DNA from: JAGWAJ01 sp965215155
Lineage (GTDB): Bacteria; Acidobacteriota; Vicinamibacteria; Vicinamibacterales; UBA8438
Direction of reading: 5' to 3'
DNA length: 64,000 bases
NCBI GenBank assembly: GCA_965215155.1
Contig: CBDCCY010000002.1
Coordinates: 790,246-854,245 of the forward strand
Positions 7,408-15,808 of this stretch are shown in pieces; the stretch's first letter is position 1, and each line of letters opens with the position of its first letter. The notes beneath the pieces were generated by a model. It made no database searches and was not told where the DNA came from. It saw only the letters and a program-made list of their open reading frames with translations. A program made the position numbers and the translations under genes.

Positions 7408-7605
7408 CGTGTTTCGTGTGCTCCGATGTCGCGCTCTCACGGTCCTCGTCGCTGCCGAGATCCTCGTCGTCGCCCGCCCGGACCCTCTCGTGTTCGCCGG
7501 TCCCACTCGATGTTCTCCCCGGTCGATCCGTACTGCAGTCGATGTCCGGCCGTCACCGCGCCTGACTCGTTCTTGGGGTCGGTGTGGGTCGACCCGGGAG
7601 GAGGA

Positions 7606-8444
7606 TCAGGTCGGGTTCAGCGGCGTCAGGGTGCTTCGGTTCCGACTCCCTGTGGTGCTGGTTCGGCGTCGGGAGGTTGCTCGGGGCTGGCGTTCTCGAT
7701 GTACTCGGCCCAGTCGTTCATGAGCCGCCGCCGCCGCTCGAACAGGTCCGATCTCGCGTAGGCCGCTTCGACCGGGTTGCGGACCAGGTGCGCCAGCGCC
7801 GCCTCGGCGACCTCGCGCGGGTGGTCCGTCTCCTCGGCCACCCAATCCCGGAACGACGATCTGAATCCGTGCGGGACCGCGGCGATCTCCAGGCGCTTGA
7901 GCAGACCCGACAGGGCCATGCCGGTGAACTGCTTGCCGCGGGGGGTCGGGAACACGAGCGGCCGGCCGGCGCCGAGCTTCCGCGCCGTGTCGAGGATCTC
8001 GATGGCGCGCCCGCAGAGCGGCACACGATGCTCGCGCTTCATCTTCATGCGCGTGGCCGGGATGGTCCACACGCGGGAGTTCGTGTTGATCTCGGCCCAC
8101 AGCGCCCCCCGCACGTCGCCGGACCGCACGGCGGTCAACACCAGGAACTCCAGCGCCAGCTTGACGAGGGGAGCCGCGTCCGATGCTCTCACGGCCGCGA
8201 CCGCCGCCGCCACGTCCCGATGCGGCAGCGCCTGCCGATGCGTCACGATGGTGTTCTGCGGGCCGAGCGCCGGGCCGATGCGGTCACACGGGTTGTCGTT
8301 GCGAAGCTCCATCGCACCGCGTTCGAGTTCCGCGATCCGATGGCCGAGCCGATCGAGATCCTCCGCCACTTGCCGGCTCCCCACAGCGCCGAGCGCGATC
8401 TTCCGGAAGAAGTTGGAATCAGGCTTGAGCGCGAGACGCGGCAT
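7606..8444 (-). pseudogene. Decapitated P4-type integrase fused to a foreign N-terminus
   Basis: The frame encodes 279 residues. From about residue 47 it is a P4-type integrase catalytic domain (LRNDNPCDRIGPALGPQNTI, LTAVRSGDVRGALW, HGFRSSFRDWVAEETDHPRE, AAYARSDLFERRRR), lacking the whole arm domain and most of the core-binding domain. The first ~46 residues (SNFFRKIALGAVGSRQVAED, then LDRLGHRIAELERGAMEL) look like the start of an unrelated conserved protein. The join falls at GAMEL/RNDN, where integrases have a similar AMEM/ALDM stretch, so microhomology deletion is plausible. All catalytic residues remain, but without the arm domain it is unlikely to recombine normally. Confidence 0.72.
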
Positions 8445-8556
8445 GGAGATGCTCTAGCATCGGTTCCGAAATGGACGGCAGCCAGATCGGTAGCACGCCG
8501 CGATCAGATCGGCGTACCGACGGCCGCAATGGCCTTCCTGCCAAGGAAGAGTTCAA

Positions 8557-8639
8557 GGGGAGCGACCCGGCGCGGCAGGTGTGACGGAGGAACACCTGCC
8601 GGGGCCGAAGACCGCAGGTCTGAGGCCGGGTCGCTCCCC
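8557..8639 (+). repeat. Three-way-junction repeat, copy 1
   Basis: Outer stem of 15 bp: GGGGAGCGACCCGGC (8557-8571) pairs with 8625-8639. Inside are hairpin 1 (GGCAGGTGT 8574-8582 with ACACCTGCC 8592-8600, loop GACGGAGGA) and hairpin 2 (AGACC/GGTCT closed by GCA near 8610-8622). Four other copies with compensatory changes are at 21910, 34029, 38582 and 44606. The downstream part of this module was separated to 13911 by the IS66 insertion. Confidence 0.8.
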
Positions 8640-9793
8640 AACCTTCCCCGTCTTCGGTTAGCGGGTTCCGGATCGAAGCGTCAATGTTTTGACTTGTACA
8701 ATTTTCCGGATTATGGCATAACGGTGGCGTGACGTCCGCCGACCGGAAATCGCCCCCACCTCGAACTGCGGAGCTTCCCACCGACCTCGAACGGCTTCGC
8801 GGAGAGTTGGCGCGGCGGGAGCGCGACACCGAGAACCTGCGGCGCGAGAAGGGCCGGTTGCAGCGCAAGAGCAACCGACTGCAGCGGGAGAATGACCACC
8901 TGAAGCAAGAGAACGAGCGCCTGAAACGGCAATTGGACGAGGCCCGTCGGGCGGGTCGCCGGCAGGCCGCGCCGTTCGCCAAGGACCGGCCGCAGGGTCG
9001 CGGGAGGCATCCCGGACGCCGAGCCGGTGCGGAGTATGGCCGCCATGGCTGCCGCCGGCGTCCGGCGCAGGTCGACGAGACCCACGCGGCGCCGATTCCG
9101 AGGGAATGTCCGGACTGCGGCGGCGCGGTCGAAAGGACCCGCGAGGCGTCGCAGTATCAGGAAGACCTGCCGGTGGTGCGCCCGGTGGTGCGGCGCTTTG
9201 CCATCGAGGTTGGTCACTGCACGCGGTGTCAGCGGCGGGTGCAGGGCCGCCACGAGCTGCAGACCTCGGACGCGCTGGGGGCGGCGGGCGTGCAGCTCGG
9301 TCCCGCGGTCGTGGCGCTGTTGGTCGAGCTGCACACGGAGATGGGGGTGCCGCTGGCGAAGGTCGCGCACCTGCTGCGGACCACGTTCGGGCTGCAGGTG
9401 ACGCCGGGCGGGCTGGCCCACGTGCTGCACCGGGCGGCCCGTGCCGCCGCGCCGGCCTACACGGAACTGTGCGAGCAGGTCCGCAACGCGCCCGTGGTCA
9501 CGCCGGACGAGACGGGCTGGCGCGTCGGCGGCGAGCGCCATTGGCTGTGGACGTTCGTCACGCCGGAGACGACGGTCTACGCCATCTGCCCCGGCCGCGG
9601 GTTCGCCGATGCCGCCACGGTGCTGGGGACCGACTACGTCGGCGTGCTCGTGCGCGACGGATGGGCGCCGTATCGCTGCTACGACGGCCTGCACCAAACG
9701 TGTCTGAACCACTATGCCGATGTCGGGATTATTCCGATGTTGGTGCAGACGCCCCTGTTGTTGGCGGCATCTGCACCAAACTGATCGGCATAA

Positions 9794-10783
9794 TCACAGC
9801 CCTTCGAGAAAGGCCAGGAGCGCGTCGGATGGTTGATAGCGGCCCCCGCGGACTTCGGCTGGGGTGGTCCTTGCGAGCGCCCGTTCCTTCAGGGCGAGGT
9901 CGGCATGGATGTAGATGTCGGTGGTGCGGACGTGTTCGTGTCCGAGCCACAGGGCGATGACGGTGTTGTCGACCCCGGCGTGCAGCAACCGCATGGCTGC
10001 GGTGTGACGCAGCGTGTGCGGGGTGACGGTCTTCTCGCGGAGCGATGGGCAGGCGTGGGCCGCAGCAGCCACGTGCGTCGTGACGCGTTGCGCGAGGGCG
10101 TCTCGGCTGAGCGGTTTGCCTGTCCGCGTAGGGAAGACTGGTGCCTCTGGTGAGCTGGCGCATTCGGCCAGCCAGGCACGCAGGGCGGCGGCCACCGGCT
10201 TGGTGAGCGGAGTGACCCGGTGCTTGCGCCCTTTTCCAAGGCAGTGGACGTGCGCACCTCGCGCCAAGTGCAGGTCCGTGCAGCGCAGGCCGGTGAGTTC
10301 GGCGGCGCGCAATCCGGTCTGGATCGCGAGCGCGAGGAGAGTGTGGTCGCGGCGCCCGGTCCACGTGGTGCGGTCGGGGGCGGCGAGCAGGGCGTCGACT
10401 TCGAGGTCGGACAGGAAGGTCACGAGCCCACGTGGACCGCGCGTGGGGGGCATCGCGAGTACGCGGGCAATGACGGCTGCCTGCTCGGGATGCTCCAGTG
10501 CGGCATAGCGGAACAGGGCATGAATGGCCGACAACCGCGCGTTGCGGGTGCGCGCGGTGTTCGCGCGGTCGTGCTCGAGGTGGGCCAGGAATCGTCCGAT
10601 GAGGGGTGCGTCGAGATCGCCGAGTTCCAGGTCCGAGGGGGCCTTGGCGAGGTGGACCGCGGCAAAGCGGACGAGCATCCGCCACGCGTCGCGGTAGGCA
10701 GCGACCGTGTGCGGGCTGGCGTGGCGCTGGTGCACGAGCCGCTCGGTGAAGAACGCCTGGAGCGTGGGAGCAAGGGCGCTCAT
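9794..10783 (-). CDS. ritC: RIT recombinase, third gene (XerC/D-like)
   Basis: 329 residues, starting at ATG 10783 inside the stop of the preceding gene. The N-terminal SAM-like domain (RHASPHTVAAYRDAWRMLVR) is followed by a complete catalytic domain: QTGLRAAELTGLRCTDL (Arg), KGRKHRVTPL (Lys), TPHTLRHTAAMRLL (HxxR), WLGHEHVRTTDIYIHADL (His and Tyr). In RIT elements the three recombinases are thought to act together in transposition; the specific task of each is not established. The upstream extension to 11068 is antisense-like noise over the second gene. Confidence 0.88.
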   Translation of the reverse strand: MSALAPTLQAFFTERLVHQRHASPHTVAAYRDAWRMLVRFAAVHLAKAPSDLELGDLDAPLIGRFLAHLEHDRANTARTRNARLSAIHALFRYAALEHPEQAAVIARVLAMPPTRGPRGLVTFLSDLEVDALLAAPDRTTWTGRRDHTLLALAIQTGLRAAELTGLRCTDLHLARGAHVHCLGKGRKHRVTPLTKPVAAALRAWLAECASSPEAPVFPTRTGKPLSRDALAQRVTTHVAAAAHACPSLREKTVTPHTLRHTAAMRLLHAGVDNTVIALWLGHEHVRTTDIYIHADLALKERALARTTPAEVRGGRYQPSDALLAFLEGL

Positions 10784-11706
10784 GCTGAGGCCCCCAGATG
10801 GCGTTCGAGGCGGTCTGAGGCCAACTGCATCAATGCCGGTGCCGCCGACAGGTACCAGTATGTGTACTTGGGGTCGGCGTGCCCGAGATAGGTGGCCAGG
10901 AGCGCGATTCGCGCCGCCGGATTCTGGCCCTGTCGGTAGGCGTCGAGCAGCGTGCACGTCGCGAACCGATGTCGGATGTCGTGCAGCCGTGGCCGACAGG
11001 CGGCTGCGTGCGGCCGGAGGCCCGCGCGCTGGACCAGGGTGCGGAACGTCTGCTGTACATTGCGGCACAGCAGCCTCGTGCCCGCGGTAGAAACGAACAG
11101 CGCGGCGGTGTCCCGGGCCGCCAGCCGGTCCGCGCGGAGCAGATACTGCTGGACCGCGGCGCTGGCTGTGGGGTGCAGCGGAAGTGCACGGGACTTGTCG
11201 AATTTGCCGTGGCGGACGGTGATCAGCCCCTGCTCGGCGTCGAAATCGTGCCGATCGAGCGCGATGGCTTCACCGACGCGCATCCCGGTCACGACCAGCA
11301 GACCGATCAGGGTCCGATACGTTGCGGCCCGATGCCCGGTGCGCAGCCCCGATGTGGCGACCAGCAGGGCCGCGATGTCTTCGTCGGTGTAGGGGTACGG
11401 CGTGGCGCGCTGGGCGCGCGCCTGCAACAGGTCGGCGGGCGGTATCTCGGTTGCCGGGTCGATCGTGCGCACGAAGGTCGCGAAGCCGCGGACGACGGTG
11501 AGTCGGCTGGCCCACCACGCCCTCGGGTCCTTCCCGGCGGGGAGTGTCGCCCAGGCGAGGGCGGTCTCGGTGCGCAGGCGCGTCTCCCCGCGGTCTTCGA
11601 GATAGGTCAGGAATTGCGCGAGGAGCTTCTCCGCGCGCGCCAAGCGGTAGCCCAGCGCCCGGCGCATCGTCAGATAGTCGGCCAGGGCTTGACGCAGGAA
11701 GGTCAT
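10780..11706 (-). CDS. ritB: RIT recombinase, second gene
   Basis: 308 residues from ATG 11706, which overlaps the first gene's stop (ATGA). Tyrosine recombinase motifs: VTGMRVGEAIALDRHDFD (Arg), HGKFDKSRALPL (Lys), LHDIRHRFATCTLL (HxxR), YLGHADPKYTYWYLSAAP (His and Tyr). The N-terminus (MTFLRQALADYLTMRRALGY) is the usual core-binding start. The C-terminal tail after the Tyr is short. It couples translationally to the third gene. Confidence 0.88.
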   Translation of the reverse strand: MTFLRQALADYLTMRRALGYRLARAEKLLAQFLTYLEDRGETRLRTETALAWATLPAGKDPRAWWASRLTVVRGFATFVRTIDPATEIPPADLLQARAQRATPYPYTDEDIAALLVATSGLRTGHRAATYRTLIGLLVVTGMRVGEAIALDRHDFDAEQGLITVRHGKFDKSRALPLHPTASAAVQQYLLRADRLAARDTAALFVSTAGTRLLCRNVQQTFRTLVQRAGLRPHAAACRPRLHDIRHRFATCTLLDAYRQGQNPAARIALLATYLGHADPKYTYWYLSAAPALMQLASDRLERHLGASA

Positions 11707-12923
11707 GCTGCACCTCCAGGCCACGCGCGTGCGATCGTGCGCAGGGCGTCATGGTCGACCTTCGCGTAGATCGCCGTGGTCTGCAGGCGGGCGTGACGCA
11801 GGAAGTGCTGGATCTCGGACAGGGGGGCGCCCGCTCGGAGCAGTTGCGTTGCCGCGAAATGACGCAACCGATGTGCGTGGACGACGCCGAGGCCGGCTCG
11901 CTGCGCGGCGGCGGCCACAATCTGCGTGACCCCGGTCGGGCTCAACGGGCCCAGAGGCGCGACCAGGCGGACGAAGACGGTGCGCCCCTGCGCCCGGGTC
12001 GGCCGTTGGCGGAGATATGCGGCCACCGCGTTGCCCACATCGGTCGGGAGAGGCATGCGCTCGGCCTGATTCCCCTTGCCGTGTACGACGACCTCGCCGG
12101 CGCGCCAGTGCACGTCGTCGAGACGCAGGGTCGCCACTTCGGCGGCCCGCAGGCCGAGGCGGGCCAGCGTGGTGATGACCGCAAAGTCGCGGCGCCCTCC
12201 CAGCGTCCGGGGGTCGCACGCGGCGAGCAGTCGCCGGACGTGGTCGGGCTCGAGGCGCGGCGGAAGCGCCACCAGTCGTCGGCCGGCTACCGACGGGACG
12301 GCCGTCGCCAGCGAACGCTGGACCACCCCGGTGACATGCAGGAAGACCAGCAGCGAGCGCAGTGCGGTCGACGTCAGTTGCGCGGCCCGGCGGGATTGCT
12401 CGGCACAGCGCGCCACCATGAACGCAGTCACGTCGGCCTCACCGAGTTGCTCGAGGTCCAGCCCGAGGCCGTCGGCCGAGATGCAGCCGCGCAGAAAGGG
12501 GCGGACCGCATCGACGTAGCCCTGGGCGGTGGCTTCGCCCAGACCCCGTTCCACGGTGAGGTAGTGCCGGTAGAGCACCAGGGTCTTGTCCACGGGCCCT
12601 GTCGGGATGGGCGTCGTCGCAGGCGGGATCGCGCCACGAGCCCGGAGGTACGTCAGCAACGGGCGCAGCGCCTTGCCCGTCAGATGCCTCTTGTAGCCGG
12701 CCTTCTGCCGTGCTTGCAGAAACTGCTGCGTTCGCTCTGGCAGGTCGCCGATGTCGAGGCCTCTTGCCTGCAGCCACCGGCTGACGGCCGACGCCAGAGA
12801 CAACTGCGTCCGCAGCGAGCGCGGTGTGTAGCCTTGCTGCGCAAGCTCCGTCGCGAAGCCCGCCGCGAACGGCTTGAGCGAACCAGCGATGGCGACGACG
12901 GGAACGCGTGACGGATCACTCAT
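11703..12923 (-). CDS. ritA: RIT recombinase, first gene
   Basis: 406 residues, the longest of the trio. Its N-terminal ~110 residues precede a SAM-like domain (LYRHYLTVERGLGEATAQGY). The catalytic domain has LARLGLRAAEVATLRLDD (Arg), HGKGNQAERMPL (Lys), HAHRLRHFAATQLL (HxxR), FLRHARLQTTAIYAKVD (His and Tyr). A GAGGAGG ribosome site stands just before ATG 12923. The promoter should lie in the 110 bp between the gene and the right inverted repeat. Confidence 0.88.
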   Translation of the reverse strand: MSDPSRVPVVAIAGSLKPFAAGFATELAQQGYTPRSLRTQLSLASAVSRWLQARGLDIGDLPERTQQFLQARQKAGYKRHLTGKALRPLLTYLRARGAIPPATTPIPTGPVDKTLVLYRHYLTVERGLGEATAQGYVDAVRPFLRGCISADGLGLDLEQLGEADVTAFMVARCAEQSRRAAQLTSTALRSLLVFLHVTGVVQRSLATAVPSVAGRRLVALPPRLEPDHVRRLLAACDPRTLGGRRDFAVITTLARLGLRAAEVATLRLDDVHWRAGEVVVHGKGNQAERMPLPTDVGNAVAAYLRQRPTRAQGRTVFVRLVAPLGPLSPTGVTQIVAAAAQRAGLGVVHAHRLRHFAATQLLRAGAPLSEIQHFLRHARLQTTAIYAKVDHDALRTIARAWPGGAA

Positions 12924-13069
12924 GAGAGCCTCCTCTCTCGTGGGTCGTGAGAGAAGAGTCTCCGTCCGTCAGCGCGCGGTGATTATCCGGATCGTCTCGT
13001 CGAAGACGCCCTGCACGACCGGGACATCAGGGCGGACATCGGAATAATCCCGACATCGGCATAGTGATT

Positions 13070-13091
13070 CTTATTCCGATATCGGAATAAG
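13070..13091. repeat. 22-bp perfect palindrome at RIT right end
   Basis: The sequence from 13070 to 13091 equals its own reverse complement (half-site CTTATTCCGAT). It contains the ATTCCGAT word also found in the 31-bp terminal repeats. It occurs only at this end, so it could be a recombinase binding site that sets polarity. Confidence 0.7.
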
Positions 13092-13996
13092 GCGCACCTG
13101 TTACAACGCTGCAAGCAGCTCCGGGAGGACTATCCGAACAGTCCCTGGGCGGGCGACGTGGCGGCGGTCCTGCGGGCCGGTCTCGACCTGCGGGACCGCT
13201 GCAACGCGGGAGCGCTGAGCGAGCACGGGATGGCCACGGCCCGCGGCCGACTCACGGCCCGGCTCGGGCGGCTGGTCGACGCCCCGCCGCCGCTGGACGA
13301 CGCCGAGCGTTTCGCGGCGCACCTGGCCACCGAATTCCCGGCTGTGTTCCTATTCTTGTGGGACCCTTCGCTCGACGCCACCAACTGGCGCGCCGAACAG
13401 GCCCTCCGGCCCGCCGTGGTCATCCGCAAGGTGTGCGGCGGCAACCGCACCCGCCACGGCGCCGACACCCAGCAGGTCCTGGCCAGCGTCGTGCGCACCG
13501 CGCGCCAACGCGGCCTCGACCTGCCTCCGCTGATCGCCGCGATGTTGCGCGCGGTCGAGCCCGTTGTCCCCGAGCTCCTCGGCCTTCCGCCGCCGCTCCC
13601 GTAGGCCGGCAACGTCCGACATACGACCTCGACGGGCGACCGGTCCCCGTGGCGCCCCGCCGCAGGAGGCGGACGACCGCACCGCCCGCGGCAGCCCGCG
13701 GTCGCCACCGGACTTCACGGAGAAATCGGCGCCGATGCTCCCGCGCGCCGGCTTGGCGTTCGGTGTCCGTGGCATCGCGACGGGGGAGGCAAGCCGCGCG
13801 AACACACTGTCGGTTCCAGCCACCGCGTCGACGCGCTGAAACCTCCGCACTCCAAGTCCACTCTCAGCCCGTGTCTATTGGGAAATCACCCGCTAACGCT
13901 AACCGAATACCCTTCCCCCTGTCTCTTTTCTCTGCACGTGGGGGTGGTGTGTTGTGGTGGGATGTGGTTGATATGCAAGGACTTATCGGGTGCGGG

Positions 13997-14123
13997 GTTG
14001 TAAGCTCAGGTGTGACTGGGGGTGTAATTTGAGACTCCGGGGCTGCTTACACCCCTCGTGCGGCATATCTGGTGTAAGTTCGGGCCTCCGTCTTGTTGTG
14101 ATCGGGCGGCAGGGCTGATCACA
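13997..14123 (+). repeat. Iteron block and TGTGATC hairpin, module 1
   Basis: Four GGTGTAAGTT-like units lie at 14009, 14021, 14046 (inverted, CTTACACCC) and 14071, with a fifth weaker unit at 13997. An inverted repeat TGTGATC-N13-GATCACA follows at 14097-14123. The same order recurs in the other four modules. Spacing and one inverted unit suggest a protein-binding array such as an origin or a recombinase accessory site. Confidence 0.7.
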
Positions 14124-14180
14124 GCCTCGTTCGGTTGCCCGTCTCCGTCCCCGTCCCGCTCCGTGACCTCGACTCCCATC

Positions 14181-15467
14181 CTATACCTGATCTCCGTCAC
14201 GACCGCCGCCTGCTGATTCCCGGCGATCGCCGTGACCGCCGCCGTCCCGATCTAGATCGGTGGCATGAGGCTTGCTGTCGGTTCCGCTGCCCGGATCCGG
14301 CGTCGCTGGATCGGCTGTACCCGGCTCGGGGCTGGCGTGTTCGGCGGCGGGTTCGAGGACGTAGTGGGCTCCGGTCCGTCGAGGGCCGGACGCCCGCGTT
14401 CGGCCGTAAGCGCTCAACACCGCGCCGGTGGCCGGCGTGTCACTCGAAGAGCCGGAACGAAGTGGAGGAGCCGCAAGGCTTGACACGTCGGTTGCCGGCG
14501 TGGTTCGTCTCGTCAGGCAGCCTCGGCGGCGCGGCGGCCGGGGGTCCATTCCGGCACCCGTCGAGCGCCACGTCCGGCCAGCCGTGATCGCCGCCCTCGA
14601 CCTCCGGCCCCCAGCGCACGCGGCGTCGAGGCCGCACGCCCGCTGGATCGCGGGGTTCAGCCCGCCGTACGCGTCCAGCGCGGTCCAGTCGCTCGTCGCG
14701 ATCGCCTCCTTGATCGCGGCCAACTCCGCCGCCGCCGCGTCGTAGGACATCATCACGGACTCGGGCGGCGTCGCCGCCCACTTGTCGAGCACCCGCCCGG
14801 CCGCCGCCAGCCGCACAGGGTCACGGCCCACGACGACCACCTCGACAGCGCGGCCGGCCGCGAGAAGCGCCGTCCACAGCGCCGAGTGCTGCGAGCCCCA
14901 CGTGCGGACCGCGCTCACCGTCTCGTCCTCGTCCGTCTCCACGAACAGGAACGTCGCCCGCCCGCCGTCGAGAGCCACCGGCAGCTTGTGGGGGAAGTAG
15001 CGGTACTGCGCCCCGACCGCGCCCTGGTAGAGCCGGTGCGGCAACACCTGCTTCGAGATCCCCGCCGCGGTCAGCGCATTCACCTTCTCGTCCTCGGTCG
15101 GGAGCCACGCGGCATGCCGGTGTTCGAGCACGTAGTCGAGCGACAGCAGACGCCGCAAGACGACCTCCGGCGCGGCGGGGCGGCGGTGCCGGACGTGCTC
15201 CGCGCCGAGCGCCCGGTAGATGCGCCGGGCCGCGATCCGGCAGATCCGGAGCCGGGAGCCGTTCCACGGCTGTTCGACGGCGTGCTTGCGGCACCGGCGG
15301 ACGAAGCGGTTGGCGAGCGCCGGATTCGTCCGGCCGATGAAGGCGAGGTACTGCGAGCGGAGGAACGCGCCGCTGTGCAGGCAGACCAGCGCCAGCCACT
15401 CGGCTTCGCGGCGGGTCCAGCCGCTACGGACGAGAGCGTCCTCCCGGCCCCGGAGATGAGCGATCAT
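14181..15467 (-). CDS. Conserved element protein, winged-helix N-terminus, C-terminus frameshifted
   Basis: Starts at ATG 15467 directly overlapping the tail of the integrase remnant. Residues 1-~90 look like a winged-helix domain (WTRREAEWLALVCLHSGAFL, ALANRFVRRCRKHAVEQPW). A longer domain follows with YVLEHRHAAWLPTEDEKVNAL, LPHRLYQGAVGAQYRYFPHK and TWGSQHSALWTALLAAGR. It vaguely recalls replication-relaxation-like proteins, but I do not assign a function. The arm B copy (43045-44001) stops after 318 residues. Here a 2-bp loss near 14555 shifts the frame, so the frame reads through the downstream repeats to 14181. The natural end is probably near 14500. Confidence 0.6.
   Translation of the reverse strand: MIAHLRGREDALVRSGWTRREAEWLALVCLHSGAFLRSQYLAFIGRTNPALANRFVRRCRKHAVEQPWNGSRLRICRIAARRIYRALGAEHVRHRRPAAPEVVLRRLLSLDYVLEHRHAAWLPTEDEKVNALTAAGISKQVLPHRLYQGAVGAQYRYFPHKLPVALDGGRATFLFVETDEDETVSAVRTWGSQHSALWTALLAAGRAVEVVVVGRDPVRLAAAGRVLDKWAATPPESVMMSYDAAAAELAAIKEAIATSDWTALDAYGGLNPAIQRACGLDAACAGGRRSRAAITAGRTWRSTGAGMDPRPPRRRGCLTRRTTPATDVSSLAAPPLRSGSSSDTPATGAVLSAYGRTRASGPRRTGAHYVLEPAAEHASPEPGTADPATPDPGSGTDSKPHATDLDRDGGGHGDRRESAGGGRDGDQV
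14432..14491 (+). repeat. TGACACG inverted-repeat element, copy 1
   Basis: CCGGCGTGTCA (14432-14442) can pair with TGACACGTCGG (14481-14491) around a GGAGGAGCC-containing loop. Related copies are at 21673, 34622, 38845 and 44023. In the 34622 copy both stem sides change together (GCGTCA/TGACGC), which supports pairing. Confidence 0.6.
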
Positions 15468-15664
15468 CAGCCGGCGTTCCCTGCACCACCGGCGACGTAG
15501 ATGGACCAGTCGTCCATCAACCGGCGCCGCCGCTCGAACAGGTCAGACCGGGCGTAGGCGGCCTCGACCTTGTTCTGCACGACGTGGGCCAGCGCGGCCT
15601 CGACCACCTCGCGCGGGTGGTTCGTCTCCTCGGCGGCCCAGTCCCGGAACGTGGACCGAAAGCC
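15467..15664 (-). pseudogene. C-terminal fragment of P4-type integrase
   Basis: Encodes FRSTFRDWAAEETNHPREVV to AAYARSDLFERRRRLMDDW and a short tail, that is the HxxR box to the nucleophile Tyr. It begins at the core GGCTTTCGGTCC (15653-15664, minus strand), where the intact integrase element of arm A has inserted. The same fragment sits at 42860-43045 in arm B. Confidence 0.85.
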
Positions 15665-15808
15665 GACTTTCGCCATCCAGCGCCGTTCCGCGCCGTGCTG
15701 CGAAATACGCACTGAATACCGTAGTAAAAGGCCACTACTCCCGCTCCGTCGTCTTGACCCGTCTCCACACTTTCGCTATATTCCGCGAGAGAATTGGGAA
15801 TGGGATAG

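Larger units (their letters stand above)
9707..13091 (-). mobile_element. RIT element (recombinase in trio)
   Basis: Three tyrosine recombinase genes, each overlapping the next by ATGA, lie between perfect 31-bp inverted repeats (9710-9740 and 13036-13066, GCCGATGTCGGGATTATTCC core). Removing 9707-13091 restores the IS66 transposase frame exactly at Leu/Ala-His, so these are the element limits. This matches described RIT elements (three different recombinases in fixed order, inverted ends). The right end has an extra 25 bp including a 22-bp perfect palindrome absent from the left end. Confidence 0.88.
8729..13604 (+). pseudogene. IS66-family transposase, split by the RIT element
   Basis: The 5' part (8729-9706, 326 codons) has a long N-terminal coiled coil (LQRENDHLKQENERLKRQ), a zinc-finger region (CPDCGGAVERT ... 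CTRCQRR) and the start of the DDE domain (TPDETGWRVGGERHWLW, then VRDGWAPYRCYDGLHQTCL). The 3' part resumes at 13092 (AHLLQRCKQLREDYP) and runs 171 codons to TAG 13604 with NWRAEQALRPAVVIRKVCGG, which includes the final catalytic Glu region. Joined, they make a 496-residue protein in frame, so inactivation is due only to the insertion. The truncated reading ends at 9784 inside the RIT end. Confidence 0.86.
8650..13910 (+). mobile_element. IS66-family element with 8-bp target duplication, containing a RIT element
   Basis: The element starts at GTCTTCGGTTAGCGGGT and ends with the complement of GTATTCGGTTAGCGTTAGCG, giving imperfect terminal repeats. It is flanked by CCTTCCCC on both sides (8642-8649 and 13911-13918). 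An 8-bp duplication is the rule for IS66. Subtracting the 3385-bp RIT insertion leaves about 1876 bp, a usual size for a single-transposase IS66 relative. The insertion split a repeat module whose halves match uninterrupted copies elsewhere in the window. Confidence 0.82.
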
